Shown: positions 29,607 through 38,145 of the stretch, piece after piece
Layout of the letters: every line of letters starts with the position of its first letter
Position numbering within the stretch: the stretch's first letter is position 1
NCBI RefSeq assembly: GCF_900167405.1
Contig: NZ_FUWO01000016.1
Coordinates: 14,078-53,511, forward strand
From: Globicatella sulfidifaciens DSM 15739
Lineage (GTDB): Bacteria; Bacillota; Bacilli; Lactobacillales; Aerococcaceae
DNA length: 39,434 bases
Direction of reading: 5' to 3'
Position numbers and translations under genes: made by a program
The notes under the pieces: generated by a model
What the model was told of the DNA's origin: nothing
Database searches by the model: none
What the model saw: the letters and a program-made list of their open reading frames with translations, nothing else

Positions 29607-29741
29607 ATGGAAATTGTTGTCGAACGGGTTGAAACAGAAGAAATGTCACCTCGGTTGAAAGCCGTTGGCATTTGTTTGCAACAAGGAAGACTGTTTGGTA
29701 TGGGAGAGCGACATGTTAAAGCAGAAGAAGCTTTAACTTAG
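29607..29741 (+). pseudogene. Short 3' gene fragment, unknown family
   Basis: A 44-codon frame (begins MEIVVERVETEEM, ends HVKAEEALT) that looks protein-like, but has no ribosome site and is closed by a stop 18 bases upstream. I take it as the tail of a decayed gene. I do not recognise the family. Confidence 0.4.
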
Positions 29742-29791
29742 TAATACATGATGTGGCTAATAGGAAAGCATTAAAAAGTAACGGCACCAGG

Positions 29792-29903
29792 GAGTAGGCA
29801 GACGAAGCGAAAATTATTCGATTTTCAACTTCTCGTTCACTTCCATCTTTGCAGAGTAGGCAGACGAAGCGAAAATCATTTGATTTTCTAATACTTGCCC
29901 AAT
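29792..29903 (+). repeat. Two solitary end modules of the modular repeat family
   Basis: GAGTAGGCAGACGAAGCGAA occurs at 29792 and 29854, each followed by AAAAT...ATTTTC palindromes and a partner CTTCTCGTTC or ACTTGCCC. These match the end modules of arrays A and C but have no leader and no 90-bp unit. Confidence 0.75.
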
Positions 29904-29966
29904 CCAAGAATTGTTACTTACCGTTAATAATGCTGACTATTGGCGCTTTTTTACAGTCCAAAATAC

Positions 29967-30054
29967 AAAAGAGGTTAGATATGCGGTTGAAATTTTACTT
30001 CAAAAATTTCGTCTAAATCCTTTTGTTACAAAAAGGTGCATGCTAGCCTCTTTT
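29967..30054. terminator. Long-stem bidirectional terminator
   Basis: AAAAGAGGTTAGATATGC (29967-29984) pairs with GCATGCTAGCCTCTTTT (30038-30054), enclosing an inner CCTTTTTG/CAAAAAGG-like stem. T-rich tracts follow on both strands. It ends the MaoC-like gene on the minus strand. Confidence 0.65.
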
Positions 30055-30075
30055 ATTTTAGTTGGGTTTTATATA

Positions 30076-30531
30076 TTAAGCTTTTGATTTAAAATAACCA
30101 AAAGCTCGATGCATAATCTCGGTAACTAATTCGTCATCTTGGTTATAAATTTTGGCTTCCATTAAGCAAATCCCTTGTTGTGGTTTCGTTTTAGAGCGTT
30201 TAATTTCTTTCATGGTGAAGATACTATAAATACTCTCTCCAGGATAGACAGGGCGTACCCATTTAACATCTGCTCCGGCTCCCATCATGGCACCCGGTGT
30301 TAATGGCAATGTTTCGACTAACATTTTCATATTAACTGCAAGAGTATGCCAACCCGAAGCCACTAAGCGTTTGAAGATTGTATCTTTAGCGGCAACCGGA
30401 TCGGTGTGGAAAGGTTGTGGATCGAATTGTTTAGCAAATTCTATGATGCGCTCTTCGCTCATTAAATAAGATTCGCTTTGAAATTGAGCGCCTTCCTTAA
30501 TATCGTCTAAATAGGTAACTAATTGAGTCAT
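30076..30531 (-). CDS. MaoC-like hotdog dehydratase
   Basis: 151 residues from the ATG at 30531, with AAAGGA upstream; a longer reading to 30687 lacks a ribosome site. The hydratase-2 pattern D-P-Q-P-x-H is seen in FAKQFDPQPFHTDPVAA, followed by LVASGWHTLA and VKWVRPVYPGE, typical of single-hotdog (R)-specific enoyl-CoA hydratase-like proteins. It probably hydrates or dehydrates an acyl-CoA or acyl-ACP thioester in the cytosol. No fatty-acid or polyhydroxyalkanoate genes adjoin it, so the substrate is open. Confidence 0.85.
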   Translation of the reverse strand: MTQLVTYLDDIKEGAQFQSESYLMSEERIIEFAKQFDPQPFHTDPVAAKDTIFKRLVASGWHTLAVNMKMLVETLPLTPGAMMGAGADVKWVRPVYPGESIYSIFTMKEIKRSKTKPQQGICLMEAKIYNQDDELVTEIMHRAFGYFKSKA

Positions 30532-30774
30532 GTTAAATCGTCCTTTCATGTATTGATAGTTGGCAGTTAACCAATTTATTTTGTCTGTTAATTTCATCAT
30601 AGCACGAAAGGATAAAATTTTGTAAAGAAATGGTTCCGTTTTCAATTGAGAAATATTTATAGTTACTATCTCTTTTATTAATAGCATCAGTAAAAATAGT
30701 ATTTTATATAAAAGTAATTGACTGATAGGTAAACGTTCTATGAGTAATTATGAGGCGACCACATTATCATTTTA

Positions 30775-30815
30775 TGATAGACTTCGTAAATTGCAATCTA
30801 ATATAAAGTCTATCA
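30775..30815. other. Perfect inverted repeat of unknown role
   Basis: TGATAGACTT (30775-30784) and AAGTCTATCA (30806-30815) with a 21-base loop and no T tract. It lies upstream of the MaoC-like gene on the minus strand. Confidence 0.45.
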
Positions 30816-30902
30816 CGGTATCGTATTAGCTAAAGGCCCTCTAAATACCGACTGCATCAAAATTAAAGGGCGCGTCACTAAAAATTCTACTTCATCATCA
30901 TA

Positions 30903-30942
30903 TAAAAAGGCACACTAGAAAAATTATCTTCTGTGTGCCTTT
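30903..30942 (-). terminator. Terminator of the unknown secreted protein gene
   Basis: AAAGGCACAC (30906-30915) pairs perfectly with GTGTGCCTTT (30933-30942); on the minus strand a T-rich tail follows. Confidence 0.8.
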
Positions 30943-30957
30943 AAGCTATAGGACTCA

Positions 30958-31707
30958 TTATTGTTCAGTAGGGTTAGTAATCGAACCGGTCATTTCAATA
31001 AGGGTGAAAGGATCAGCATGAGAGACGGTGTAAACGACATTTCCTACTTGCCATGTAGCGACATTATCTTCATAAGTTAATGAGTCATTCATTCTTAATT
31101 TAATTTGACCGACTACTTCAGGAGCTGGCAAAGCAATTTCTTCTAAATATTCAACGATTTGTTTCGCTAAATCAGGAGAAGAAACACCTTCTTGATTGGG
31201 TGCTTGGATTGCTAAACTCCAGTTGCCTTCTTGCCAATTTAAATAAGTAGATCCCATACCAGCTGTTAAATAACCGGTTATGCCATAACCTAAGTCTATT
31301 TCTTCACCTTGATTATCAATCACTTGATTAACCGCTTTTTGAGCGGCTGCTTCATCTTCGTAAACGGCACGTTGAAAAGCAGCAATCGGCGTTTTATTAT
31401 TGAGCTCTTGATTGTTGACCTCATATGGCTCATTTTCTGCATAATAAAAGATATTAAAGTTCTCGGTATCCGAAACTTTTGTGGTAGCGGCAGAAAAATA
31501 GACAGGGGATTCTGCGGTTAATACTTTTGTTGGCAGGGCTTCATTTTCAAAATAACTTTGTAATTCTTCGACGACTTTCATTGCGTGTTCTTTTGGCGAT
31601 GTTTCTTGCGCAGTTACAACTGATTGATTAAAAATTCCATTTGACAGCGGCAAAACGGGCGAAAATAAAACAATACTAAGTGCTAAATACTTTCTAAATT
31701 TTCGCAT
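30958..31707 (-). CDS. Secreted protein of unknown function
   Basis: 249 residues from the ATG at 31707, which is well spaced from AAGGAG; an ATG three codons upstream touches that box. The signal peptide is MRKFRKYLALSIVLFSPVLP..., with a probable cut near VVTA-QE. The mature part is acidic, with two similar-sized halves rich in aromatic and Glu residues (NFNIFYYAENEP; YLNWQEGNWSLAIQAPNQEG; VATWQVGNVVYTV). I see no catalytic motif, anchor signal or lipobox Cys, so it is probably released or wall-associated. I do not recognise the family. It has its own terminator and stands alone. Confidence 0.8.
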   Translation of the reverse strand: MRKFRKYLALSIVLFSPVLPLSNGIFNQSVVTAQETSPKEHAMKVVEELQSYFENEALPTKVLTAESPVYFSAATTKVSDTENFNIFYYAENEPYEVNNQELNNKTPIAAFQRAVYEDEAAAQKAVNQVIDNQGEEIDLGYGITGYLTAGMGSTYLNWQEGNWSLAIQAPNQEGVSSPDLAKQIVEYLEEIALPAPEVVGQIKLRMNDSLTYEDNVATWQVGNVVYTVSHADPFTLIEMTGSITNPTEQ

Positions 31708-31863
31708 TTTTATCATCTCCTTACTTTAAGCATATGAAAAATGACAAATAATTCAAATCATAAGACTCAATTTAAGAAAATTTTTATAAAATAATAGGTG
31801 GGAATTAAGATTAATCCTATTTGAAAGCAAATATTATTGAATTAGCGTAAAAAGCTACGGATT

Positions 31864-32090
31864 ATTATCCAAGTCTTAATCCTAAATGGACATTAGAATG
31901 TTTTAGTTTACACCCCTAACGAACCGTGAATCGTTCTTTTTAATGCGCATAGAAATTGACAAGGCTTTAACAAATAAATTGCTTTGCTCATTATCCAAGT
32001 ATTGACTTCACTTGGATTTAGTTGACAAACCCTAACGAACCGTGTATCCATCTACCTAATGCTCAAAGACATTCACAAGACTTTATCTTT
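31864..32090. repeat. Degenerate direct repeat of about 116-126 bp
   Basis: ATTATCCAAGT occurs at 31864 and 31990, and CCCTAACGAACCGTG at 31914 and 32030, each followed by similar sequence (TAATGC..A, GACA/TTCACAAG.CTTTA). The two copies have drifted. It is not part of the 90-bp unit family. The surrounding 31730-32168 holds no supported gene. Confidence 0.6.
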
Positions 32091-32168
32091 CAAATCAAAC
32101 TAAATCATTTCCATGTATTTCGCAATTTAAAACTGAGCCACTTTCATCTTTTAATTAGCTTTTATCCG

Positions 32169-32522
32169 AGGTTTGGCAAAAACTTTTTAAATTCTGTTTA
32201 GGCATATCTATTTAATTCAGAGCGCAGTGGTTGAGTGGTCTCAACCTGCGTCTTAACGAGGTGAGGTATCACTTTGATAAATTCAATCAAGTTATTGTTA
32301 TTAAATTCAAAGCGCAGTGGTTGAGTGGTCTCAACCTGCGTCTTAACGAGGTTAAAGATAAATTTGGTAAACCCGATCAAGTTATTGTTATTAAATTAAG
32401 AGCGCAGTGGTTGAGTGGCCTCAACTTGCGTCTTAACGACTTGTTTGAGGCCTACTCCACTGTGCGGGGGTAGGCCGACGAAGCGAAAATTATTCAATTT
32501 TCTACTTCTATTCTACTCCCCA
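32169..32522 (+). repeat. Modular intergenic repeat array C (leader, two units, terminal unit, end module)
   Basis: The leader at 32175-32219 is followed by units at 32221, 32311 and 32401, each 90 bp apart. Each unit contains the hairpin GGTTGAG-TGGT-CTCAACC flanked by CGCA and TGCG. The third unit is cut short and pairs with GTTTGAGGCCTACTCCACTG (32442-32461) to make a longer stem. The end module is GGCCGACGAAGCGAAAATTA with an AAAATTATTCAATTTT palindrome. Both strands are open across the array because the period is 30 codons, but no ribosome site is present. Confidence 0.88.
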
Positions 32523-32567
32523 CTTAATCGCTTAGCGGTAATCTAAAATTTTCATTCTTTAAGCTAT

Positions 32568-32602
32568 AAAAAAAGAAGACCAAGCACTTGGCTTGATCTT
32601 CG
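32568..32602 (-). terminator. pflB terminator
   Basis: GAAGACCAAGC (32575-32585) pairs with GCTTGATCTTC (32591-32601); read on the minus strand a run of seven T's follows. Confidence 0.93.
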
Positions 32603-32625
32603 CTGCTTAGGATTTATTAAGCAAA

Positions 32626-34896
32626 TTAGAATTGGTTGTGAATTACACGTTGTAAGATATCATTGATTTGATCTTGAGTTGCTTTGTTTAAGTATAAAGC
32701 ATAACCTGATACACGTAATACAGCGTGTGGATTTTCTTCAGGATGTTGTAAGATATCAATTAATTTTTCACGGTTTAACACGTTAACGTTTAAGTGATGT
32801 CCACCTTTTTTGAAGTAACCATCTAACATAGTTGCTAAGTTTGCTTTACGGTCAACATCGTCACGTCCTAATGCTTTTGGATGGATTGCAAATGTATATG
32901 AGCTTCCGTCACGAGCATCTTCGAATGGAATTTTAGCAACTGATGATAAAGCAGCTAAAGCTCCTGATTTAACAGAGTTATATTGTGGGTTAGCACCTGG
33001 CGCAATTGGTGTCCATGGTTCACGGTAACCAACTACTTCAGGGTTAGAACCTGTAAATACATTACCTAATGCTTTACCATACACAATGTTTGAAGTGATG
33101 GTTAAGATTGATGTTGTAATTTCAGCATTACGGTAAGTAGGTAATTTACGTAAACGTTCCATATAGTCATGTAAGAAATCAGTTACTAATGTATCAACAC
33201 GGTCATCGTTGTTACCGAAAGTAGGGAATTGTTCACCTTCAACCACATAATCAACTGGGAATCCATCTTCGTCACGAACGATACGTACTTTAGAGTATTT
33301 AACAGCTGATAACATATCCCCAACTAATGCTAAACCAGCAATACCTGTTGCAAAGTAGCGGTGTGGATGTGAATCTAATAACGCCATTTGAGTTGATTCA
33401 TAAGCATAACGGTCATGTTGACGGTGGATAATGTTTAATGCACGAACATAAACTTTAGTTGTCCAGTCCATAACTTTATCTAATTTTTCCATTAACTCGT
33501 CATATTCTAAGTAGTCACCTTTAATTGGTTCTAAACCTTTAATAACAGTCTTACGAGTTTTTTCGTCAACCCCACCGGATACAGCATATAATAAGGCTTT
33601 AGGTCCAGAGAAACGAGCTCCGAAGTATTGGTGTTCTTTACCCATAACTGAAGGGGACACACAACATGCGATAGCAGCATCTGTGGAATGCATTACATTA
33701 GCCATTACTTCGTCGTTTTCATATTGGATAGCTGAAGTATCAATTGAAACTTTCGCACAGTATTCACGGTAAGCGCGTGGTAATTTTTCGTTATAGAAAA
33801 TAGTTAAGTTTGGTTCTGGTGATTCACCCATTGTATATAATGTGTGTAATGCACGGAATGATGTTTTGTTAACTAATGAACGGCCATCATTGTTCATACC
33901 AGCGATTGATAAAGTCACCCAAGTTGGCATACCTGAGAATACTTCGTTGAAGTCTGGTGTACGTGCGAAACGAATCATACGTAATTTCATTACGAAATGG
34001 TCAATTAATTCTTGAGCTTCTTGTTCAGTAATTAAGCCAGCTTGTAAGTCACGTTCGATATAAATATCGAAGAATGCGTCCATACGACCTAAAGAAGTAG
34101 CCGCACCGTTAGTTTGTTTTGCACCAGCTAAGAATGCTAAGTAAGTCCATTGGATGGCTTCTTGAGCTGTTTTTGCAGGTTGACGTAAGTCAAATCCGTA
34201 CATATCACCTAATTGAGCAATTTCTTCTAAAGCACGATATTGTTTAGAAATTTCTTCACGTGTTTGCATTTCTTCTTCAGTATACATTTCACGTTCCATT
34301 GCATTCCAGTCATTGAATTTTTCTTTTTTCAAGAAGTCAGTACCGTATAATGCAACACGACGGTAGTCACCGATGATACGTCCACGTCCATAAGCATCTG
34401 GAAGACCAGTGATGATTTTGTTTGAACGAGCAGCACGGATGTCAGCATCGTAAACATCGAATACACCTTGGTTATGAGTTTGGATCCATTCTGTAAATTG
34501 CATTTCAACTTCTGGATCTAAGCTGTATCCATAAGCTTCTAATGCTTGTTTAGCCATACGAACGCCACCGAATGGGTTTAAGCCTTGTTTTAATGGTTTA
34601 TCAGTTTGTAAACCAACGATTTTTTCTAAGTCTTTGTCGATGTATGAAGCAGGGTATGCTAATACAGTTGAAACAATTTTTTCTTCCATATCGACTACGC
34701 CATGTTCAACTTCATAAGCTAATAAATCTTCAAAAGTCTTGTTTAATTTTTGAGTTGCTTCTGTTGCTTCAGCTAAGAAAGATTCGTCGCCAGTATATTC
34801 TGTGTAGTTGTCTAAAATAAATTGACCAACGTCAGTATTCTCACGCCAAGCGGCACCTTTAAAGCCTTCCCAAGCATTTGTCATTGTTTCTGTCAT
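32626..34896 (-). CDS. pflB: Formate C-acetyltransferase (pyruvate formate-lyase)
   Basis: 756 residues, full length. The glycyl-radical enzyme splits pyruvate with CoA into acetyl-CoA and formate under anaerobic conditions. The two active-site cysteines are adjacent in AACCVSPSVMG-like IACCVSPS, and the radical Gly731 lies in RVSGYALY, 25 residues from the C-terminus. AGGAGG stands seven bases before the first ATG, so the longest form is used. The activating enzyme gene pflA is not adjacent. The promoter at 34948-34977 and the inverted repeats further upstream suggest control by redox and carbon status. Confidence 0.96.
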   Translation of the reverse strand: MTETMTNAWEGFKGAAWRENTDVGQFILDNYTEYTGDESFLAEATEATQKLNKTFEDLLAYEVEHGVVDMEEKIVSTVLAYPASYIDKDLEKIVGLQTDKPLKQGLNPFGGVRMAKQALEAYGYSLDPEVEMQFTEWIQTHNQGVFDVYDADIRAARSNKIITGLPDAYGRGRIIGDYRRVALYGTDFLKKEKFNDWNAMEREMYTEEEMQTREEISKQYRALEEIAQLGDMYGFDLRQPAKTAQEAIQWTYLAFLAGAKQTNGAATSLGRMDAFFDIYIERDLQAGLITEQEAQELIDHFVMKLRMIRFARTPDFNEVFSGMPTWVTLSIAGMNNDGRSLVNKTSFRALHTLYTMGESPEPNLTIFYNEKLPRAYREYCAKVSIDTSAIQYENDEVMANVMHSTDAAIACCVSPSVMGKEHQYFGARFSGPKALLYAVSGGVDEKTRKTVIKGLEPIKGDYLEYDELMEKLDKVMDWTTKVYVRALNIIHRQHDRYAYESTQMALLDSHPHRYFATGIAGLALVGDMLSAVKYSKVRIVRDEDGFPVDYVVEGEQFPTFGNNDDRVDTLVTDFLHDYMERLRKLPTYRNAEITTSILTITSNIVYGKALGNVFTGSNPEVVGYREPWTPIAPGANPQYNSVKSGALAALSSVAKIPFEDARDGSSYTFAIHPKALGRDDVDRKANLATMLDGYFKKGGHHLNVNVLNREKLIDILQHPEENPHAVLRVSGYALYLNKATQDQINDILQRVIHNQF

Positions 34897-34947
34897 TTCT
34901 GTTTCCTCCTGTTTTTGAAAATTGATTCACAATGTTTTTACACTTAC

Positions 34948-34977
34948 ATTGTATCGGAAAATAGCACAGTCCGTCAA
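34948..34977 (-). promoter_or_regulatory. pflB promoter
   Basis: Minus-strand TTGACG (34977-34972) and TACAAT (34953-34948) with an 18-bp spacer. An ACAATG/CATTGT inverted repeat spans the -10 and start region (34930-34952). Confidence 0.7.
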
Positions 34978-35015
34978 GGCCAAAACAGTCTTTAAACGCT
35001 GATAATACAATAATT

Positions 35016-35037
35016 CTGTTTCAAAACGTTGGAACAG
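35016..35037 (-). promoter_or_regulatory. Inverted repeat upstream of pflB, partial cre match
   Basis: CTGTTTC (35016-35022) and GGAACAG (35031-35037) flank AAAACGTT. The centre matches the cre consensus at 11 of 14 positions. It lies about 40 bp upstream of the -35. Confidence 0.4.
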
Positions 35038-35103
35038 TTACTATAAAAAGTTTTTATCTGTACCACTTTGATAGGGTTTTACAAATAATTTTCATTTATA
35101 AGT

Positions 35104-35130
35104 TTGTGAAATTGGTTTTCTTTTTCACAA
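35104..35130 (-). promoter_or_regulatory. Rex-like half-sites upstream of pflB
   Basis: TTGTGAAA (35104-35111) and TTTCACAA (35123-35130) are the two halves of a Rex operator but 11 bp apart instead of about 4. They may be two single half-sites or a drifted operator. Confidence 0.35.
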
Positions 35131-35373
35131 TGTATAAACAGTTTTCCTTTATTAATATCATTCTTTTATGAAAATAATTTATACTAAATTTGAGTAATCT
35201 TTGATAATTTCATAGCGTCGTCGGTCTATCGTCTGGTTTTCATGACTGATACAGCGTACTTTTAGTTTTTTCGTGTAAAAAAAGAAAATAATTGTAATGA
35301 CTGTAAGGATTGACACCGCTAAAAAAAGAAAATGCTAGTCATTAACATTAAAGATGTGTAATAAAGGACAATT

Positions 35374-35382
35374 TGTTATAAT
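35374..35382 (+). promoter_or_regulatory. Extended -10 of polA
   Basis: TGTTATAAT, an extended -10 about 30 bases before the polA start. No good -35 is seen, which fits an extended -10 promoter. Confidence 0.55.
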
Positions 35383-35412
35383 GGAGAAGAGAAAATCAAG
35401 AAGGAGATTATT

Positions 35413-38070
35413 ATGGCCCAACGAAAAATTGTCTTAATAGACGGAAGTAGTTTAGCATTTCGTGCATTCTATTCGATTTTAGATTTGGAACGCTTTAAAA
35501 ATCGTTCAGGATTGCATACTAATGCTTTATATAGTTTTAATCGCATGTTAGATAATGTTTTACAACAATTTGAACCGACCCATGTATTAGTAGCGTTTGA
35601 TAAAAGTGAGCGGACGTTTCGTACTGAAAAATATGCAGAATACAAAGGTGGACGTCAAAAGACACCAAGTGAATTTAAAGAGCAAATGCCCTATTTTAGA
35701 GTGTTACTTGATGCTTATGGCATTAAACACTATGATGTCTTAGGCTATGAAGCAGATGATATTATTGGGACTTTATCCAATCAAGCAGATGAGGACGATC
35801 AAGTCGTGGTGATTTCAGGCGATAAAGACTTAATCCAATTAGCCAGTGAGAATACGACAGTTTATGTTACACGACGTGGGGTGAGTGATCTAGAACCGTA
35901 TACCCCTGCCGTAATTCGTGAAAAATATGATATTACCCCTGAACAAATTATCGATATGAAAGGCTTAATGGGCGATTCATCCGATAATTACCCTGGTATT
36001 ACCCGCATTGGTGAAAAGACGGCGCTGAAATTATTACATCAATTTGGTACCGTTGAAGCGATGTATGAACGTGTAGATGAGTTAAAACCGTCAAAAATGA
36101 AAGAAAACATTATTAACGATGAAGCAAATGCCCGCATGAGTAAAGACTTGGCTCGTATTTTATTAGAAGCCCCGATTGACATTTCAGTAGACGATATTAC
36201 GATGAATGAGAAAAATATTGACGATTTAACAGAGTTTTATCGTCAAATGGAATTTAATAGTTTCCTATCAGCTTTAGGCAGTGAAGAAGTAGTCAACGAT
36301 GCATCAGAAGTGATGGAATCCGATTATGAAGTGGTTTATTTAGAAGAGATTAAAGCAGAGCATTTACCTGATCAAACAGCGATTCACTTTGAAACGATTG
36401 AAGAAAACTATCATTTTGCCGATGTGATCAAAGTGACTTGGTCAGATTTAGTCTCTCATCAAGTCTTTGTGACGGAAGCAAAAACGGCTTTTGACTCACC
36501 TTTATTTAAAGAGTGGTTAGCCAAGGAATTAACCGAAAAAATTTCCTATGATACCAAAAAGGATATGGTAATTGCAGCTCGTTTTGGTGCTTCTTTACAA
36601 CATGTGACCTTTGATGTCTCGATTGCGACTTATTTAGCGGAACAAAGCCAAGACCAACGTATCGAAGCTATTCAAAGCTTTTTAGCTTTACCGGTAACGG
36701 TGCAATCGGATGAAAGTATTTATGGCAAAGGCGCTAAATTAGCCGTCCCAGAAGACGCTGAAATTGTTAACCAACATGTAGCTAATAAAGTCGAAGCATA
36801 TGAACAAGTGAAAGCCCCGCTTTTAGCAAAATTAGAGGCAGTAGCGGCTACCGAACTTTTCTTGACCATGGAACTGCCATTGGCTGTTGTCTTAGCGAAA
36901 ATGGAAATTGAAGGAGTTAAAGTCGATGCGGCGGCCTTAGACGAGATGAATACTTTAATATTAGAACGCCTTGCCGATATGGAAAAAGAAATTTATGAGT
37001 TAGCTGGCCGTGAATTTAACATCAATTCGCCAAAACAATTAGGCGAAATCTTATTTGATGAATTGGGCTTACCCGTGATTAAAAAGACCAAGACTGGTTA
37101 TAGTACAGCAGCGGATGTGTTAGAAAAATTAAAATATCAGCACCCGATTGTTGAGAAGATTTTGGATTATCGCCAAATTGCGAAATTACAAGGCACTTAT
37201 TTAGCGGGCTTACCACGCTTTATTAAAGAAGACGGTAAAATCCATACGCGTTTTGTTCAAACACTGACCCAAACGGGGCGTTTAAGTAGTACTGATCCTA
37301 ACTTACAGAACATTCCGATTCGCATAGAAGAAGGTCGTAAAATCCGCAAAGCCTTCGTACCAAGTCATGAGGGATGGCAGTTATTTGGAGCGGACTATTC
37401 ACAAATTGAGTTACGCGTGTTAGCCCATATTTCAGAAGATGAACACATGCGTCAAGCCTTTATCGATGATGAGGACATCCACTCAGCGACCGCCCGCCGT
37501 GTCTTTGGTTTACCAGAAGGCGAACCGATTACCAGCAATCAACGTCGCCAAGCGAAAGCTGTTAACTTTGGCATTGTCTATGGTATTAGTGATTATGGTT
37601 TATCACAAAACTTAAACATCACACGTAAAGAAGCGAAAACATTTATCGATACCTATTTTGATAAATATCCCGGGGTAGCCGAGTATATGAAAGAGATCGT
37701 TAAGCAAGCCAAAGAAGATGGCTATGTAACGACCTTATTTAACCGTCGTCGTTATTTACCGGATATCCATTCTTCCAACTTTAATATTCGTTCATTTGCT
37801 GAAAGAACGGCGATGAACTCACCGATTCAAGGTTCTGCTGCTGACATTATTAAAATTGCAATGATTCGCTTAGATGAGGCCATCACGAAAGAAAACTTAC
37901 AAGCCAAATTATTATTACAAGTGCATGATGAGTTAATTTTAGAAGCGCCAGCAGAAGAAATGGCACGACTAGCGGAGTTAGTGCCGGAAGTAATGGAAGG
38001 GGCAGTTGAATTAGCAGTACCATTGAAAGTGGAAGCCAATCAAGGTGAAAACTGGTATGAATTAAAATAG
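35413..38070 (+). CDS. polA: DNA polymerase I
   Basis: 885 residues in the usual order. The N-terminal 5' nuclease (to about 290) has LIDGSSLAFRAFY, GYEADDIIGT and GDKDLIQL with metal-binding Asps. The 3'-5' exonuclease-like domain (about 310-480) has lost the D-x-E motif (IHFETIEENY), so proofreading is probably absent as in Bacillus relatives. The polymerase domain carries motif A (GADYSQIELRVLAH), the O helix (RRQAKAVNFGIVYG) and motif C (LLQVHDELILEAP). It fills gaps and removes RNA primers. AAGGAG precedes the ATG. The stop TAG shares its last G with the first base of an ISL3 terminal repeat. The C-terminal ENWYELK matches the family's normal end, so the protein is complete. Confidence 0.97.
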   Translation: MAQRKIVLIDGSSLAFRAFYSILDLERFKNRSGLHTNALYSFNRMLDNVLQQFEPTHVLVAFDKSERTFRTEKYAEYKGGRQKTPSEFKEQMPYFRVLLDAYGIKHYDVLGYEADDIIGTLSNQADEDDQVVVISGDKDLIQLASENTTVYVTRRGVSDLEPYTPAVIREKYDITPEQIIDMKGLMGDSSDNYPGITRIGEKTALKLLHQFGTVEAMYERVDELKPSKMKENIINDEANARMSKDLARILLEAPIDISVDDITMNEKNIDDLTEFYRQMEFNSFLSALGSEEVVNDASEVMESDYEVVYLEEIKAEHLPDQTAIHFETIEENYHFADVIKVTWSDLVSHQVFVTEAKTAFDSPLFKEWLAKELTEKISYDTKKDMVIAARFGASLQHVTFDVSIATYLAEQSQDQRIEAIQSFLALPVTVQSDESIYGKGAKLAVPEDAEIVNQHVANKVEAYEQVKAPLLAKLEAVAATELFLTMELPLAVVLAKMEIEGVKVDAAALDEMNTLILERLADMEKEIYELAGREFNINSPKQLGEILFDELGLPVIKKTKTGYSTAADVLEKLKYQHPIVEKILDYRQIAKLQGTYLAGLPRFIKEDGKIHTRFVQTLTQTGRLSSTDPNLQNIPIRIEEGRKIRKAFVPSHEGWQLFGADYSQIELRVLAHISEDEHMRQAFIDDEDIHSATARRVFGLPEGEPITSNQRRQAKAVNFGIVYGISDYGLSQNLNITRKEAKTFIDTYFDKYPGVAEYMKEIVKQAKEDGYVTTLFNRRRYLPDIHSSNFNIRSFAERTAMNSPIQGSAADIIKIAMIRLDEAITKENLQAKLLLQVHDELILEAPAEEMARLAELVPEVMEGAVELAVPLKVEANQGENWYELK

Positions 38071-38091
38071 GCTCTTTGTCAAATGGTGTGG
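38070..38091 (-). repeat. Terminal inverted repeat of the ISL3-type IS
   Basis: GGCTCTTTGTCAAATGGTG and three more bases. The same 22 bases occur as the right arm of the miniature element at 23198-23219. Confidence 0.85.
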
Positions 38092-38108
38092 ATCACGGAA
38101 TTTTTGGT

Positions 38109-38140
38109 CGTTCAACACAATTGTGTTGAACGGCTGTTTT
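38109..38140 (+). terminator. Terminator just inside the IS end
   Basis: A 24-bp perfect palindrome (CGTTCAACACAA and its complement, 38109-38132) followed on the plus strand by GCTGTTTTTCT. It would stop polA transcripts from reading into the transposase gene antisense. Confidence 0.75.
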
Positions 38141-38145
38141 TCTAA

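Noticed and set aside
29716-29907. A 63-codon minus-strand frame near 29.8 kb
   Set aside because: It lies within the solitary repeat end modules and has no ribosome site.
32198-32473. Open frames of 60-80 codons on both strands across array C with 30-residue repeats
   Set aside because: The 90-bp period keeps any frame open. There is no ribosome site and the same sequence is intergenic at other loci, so it is a DNA/RNA repeat rather than a protein.
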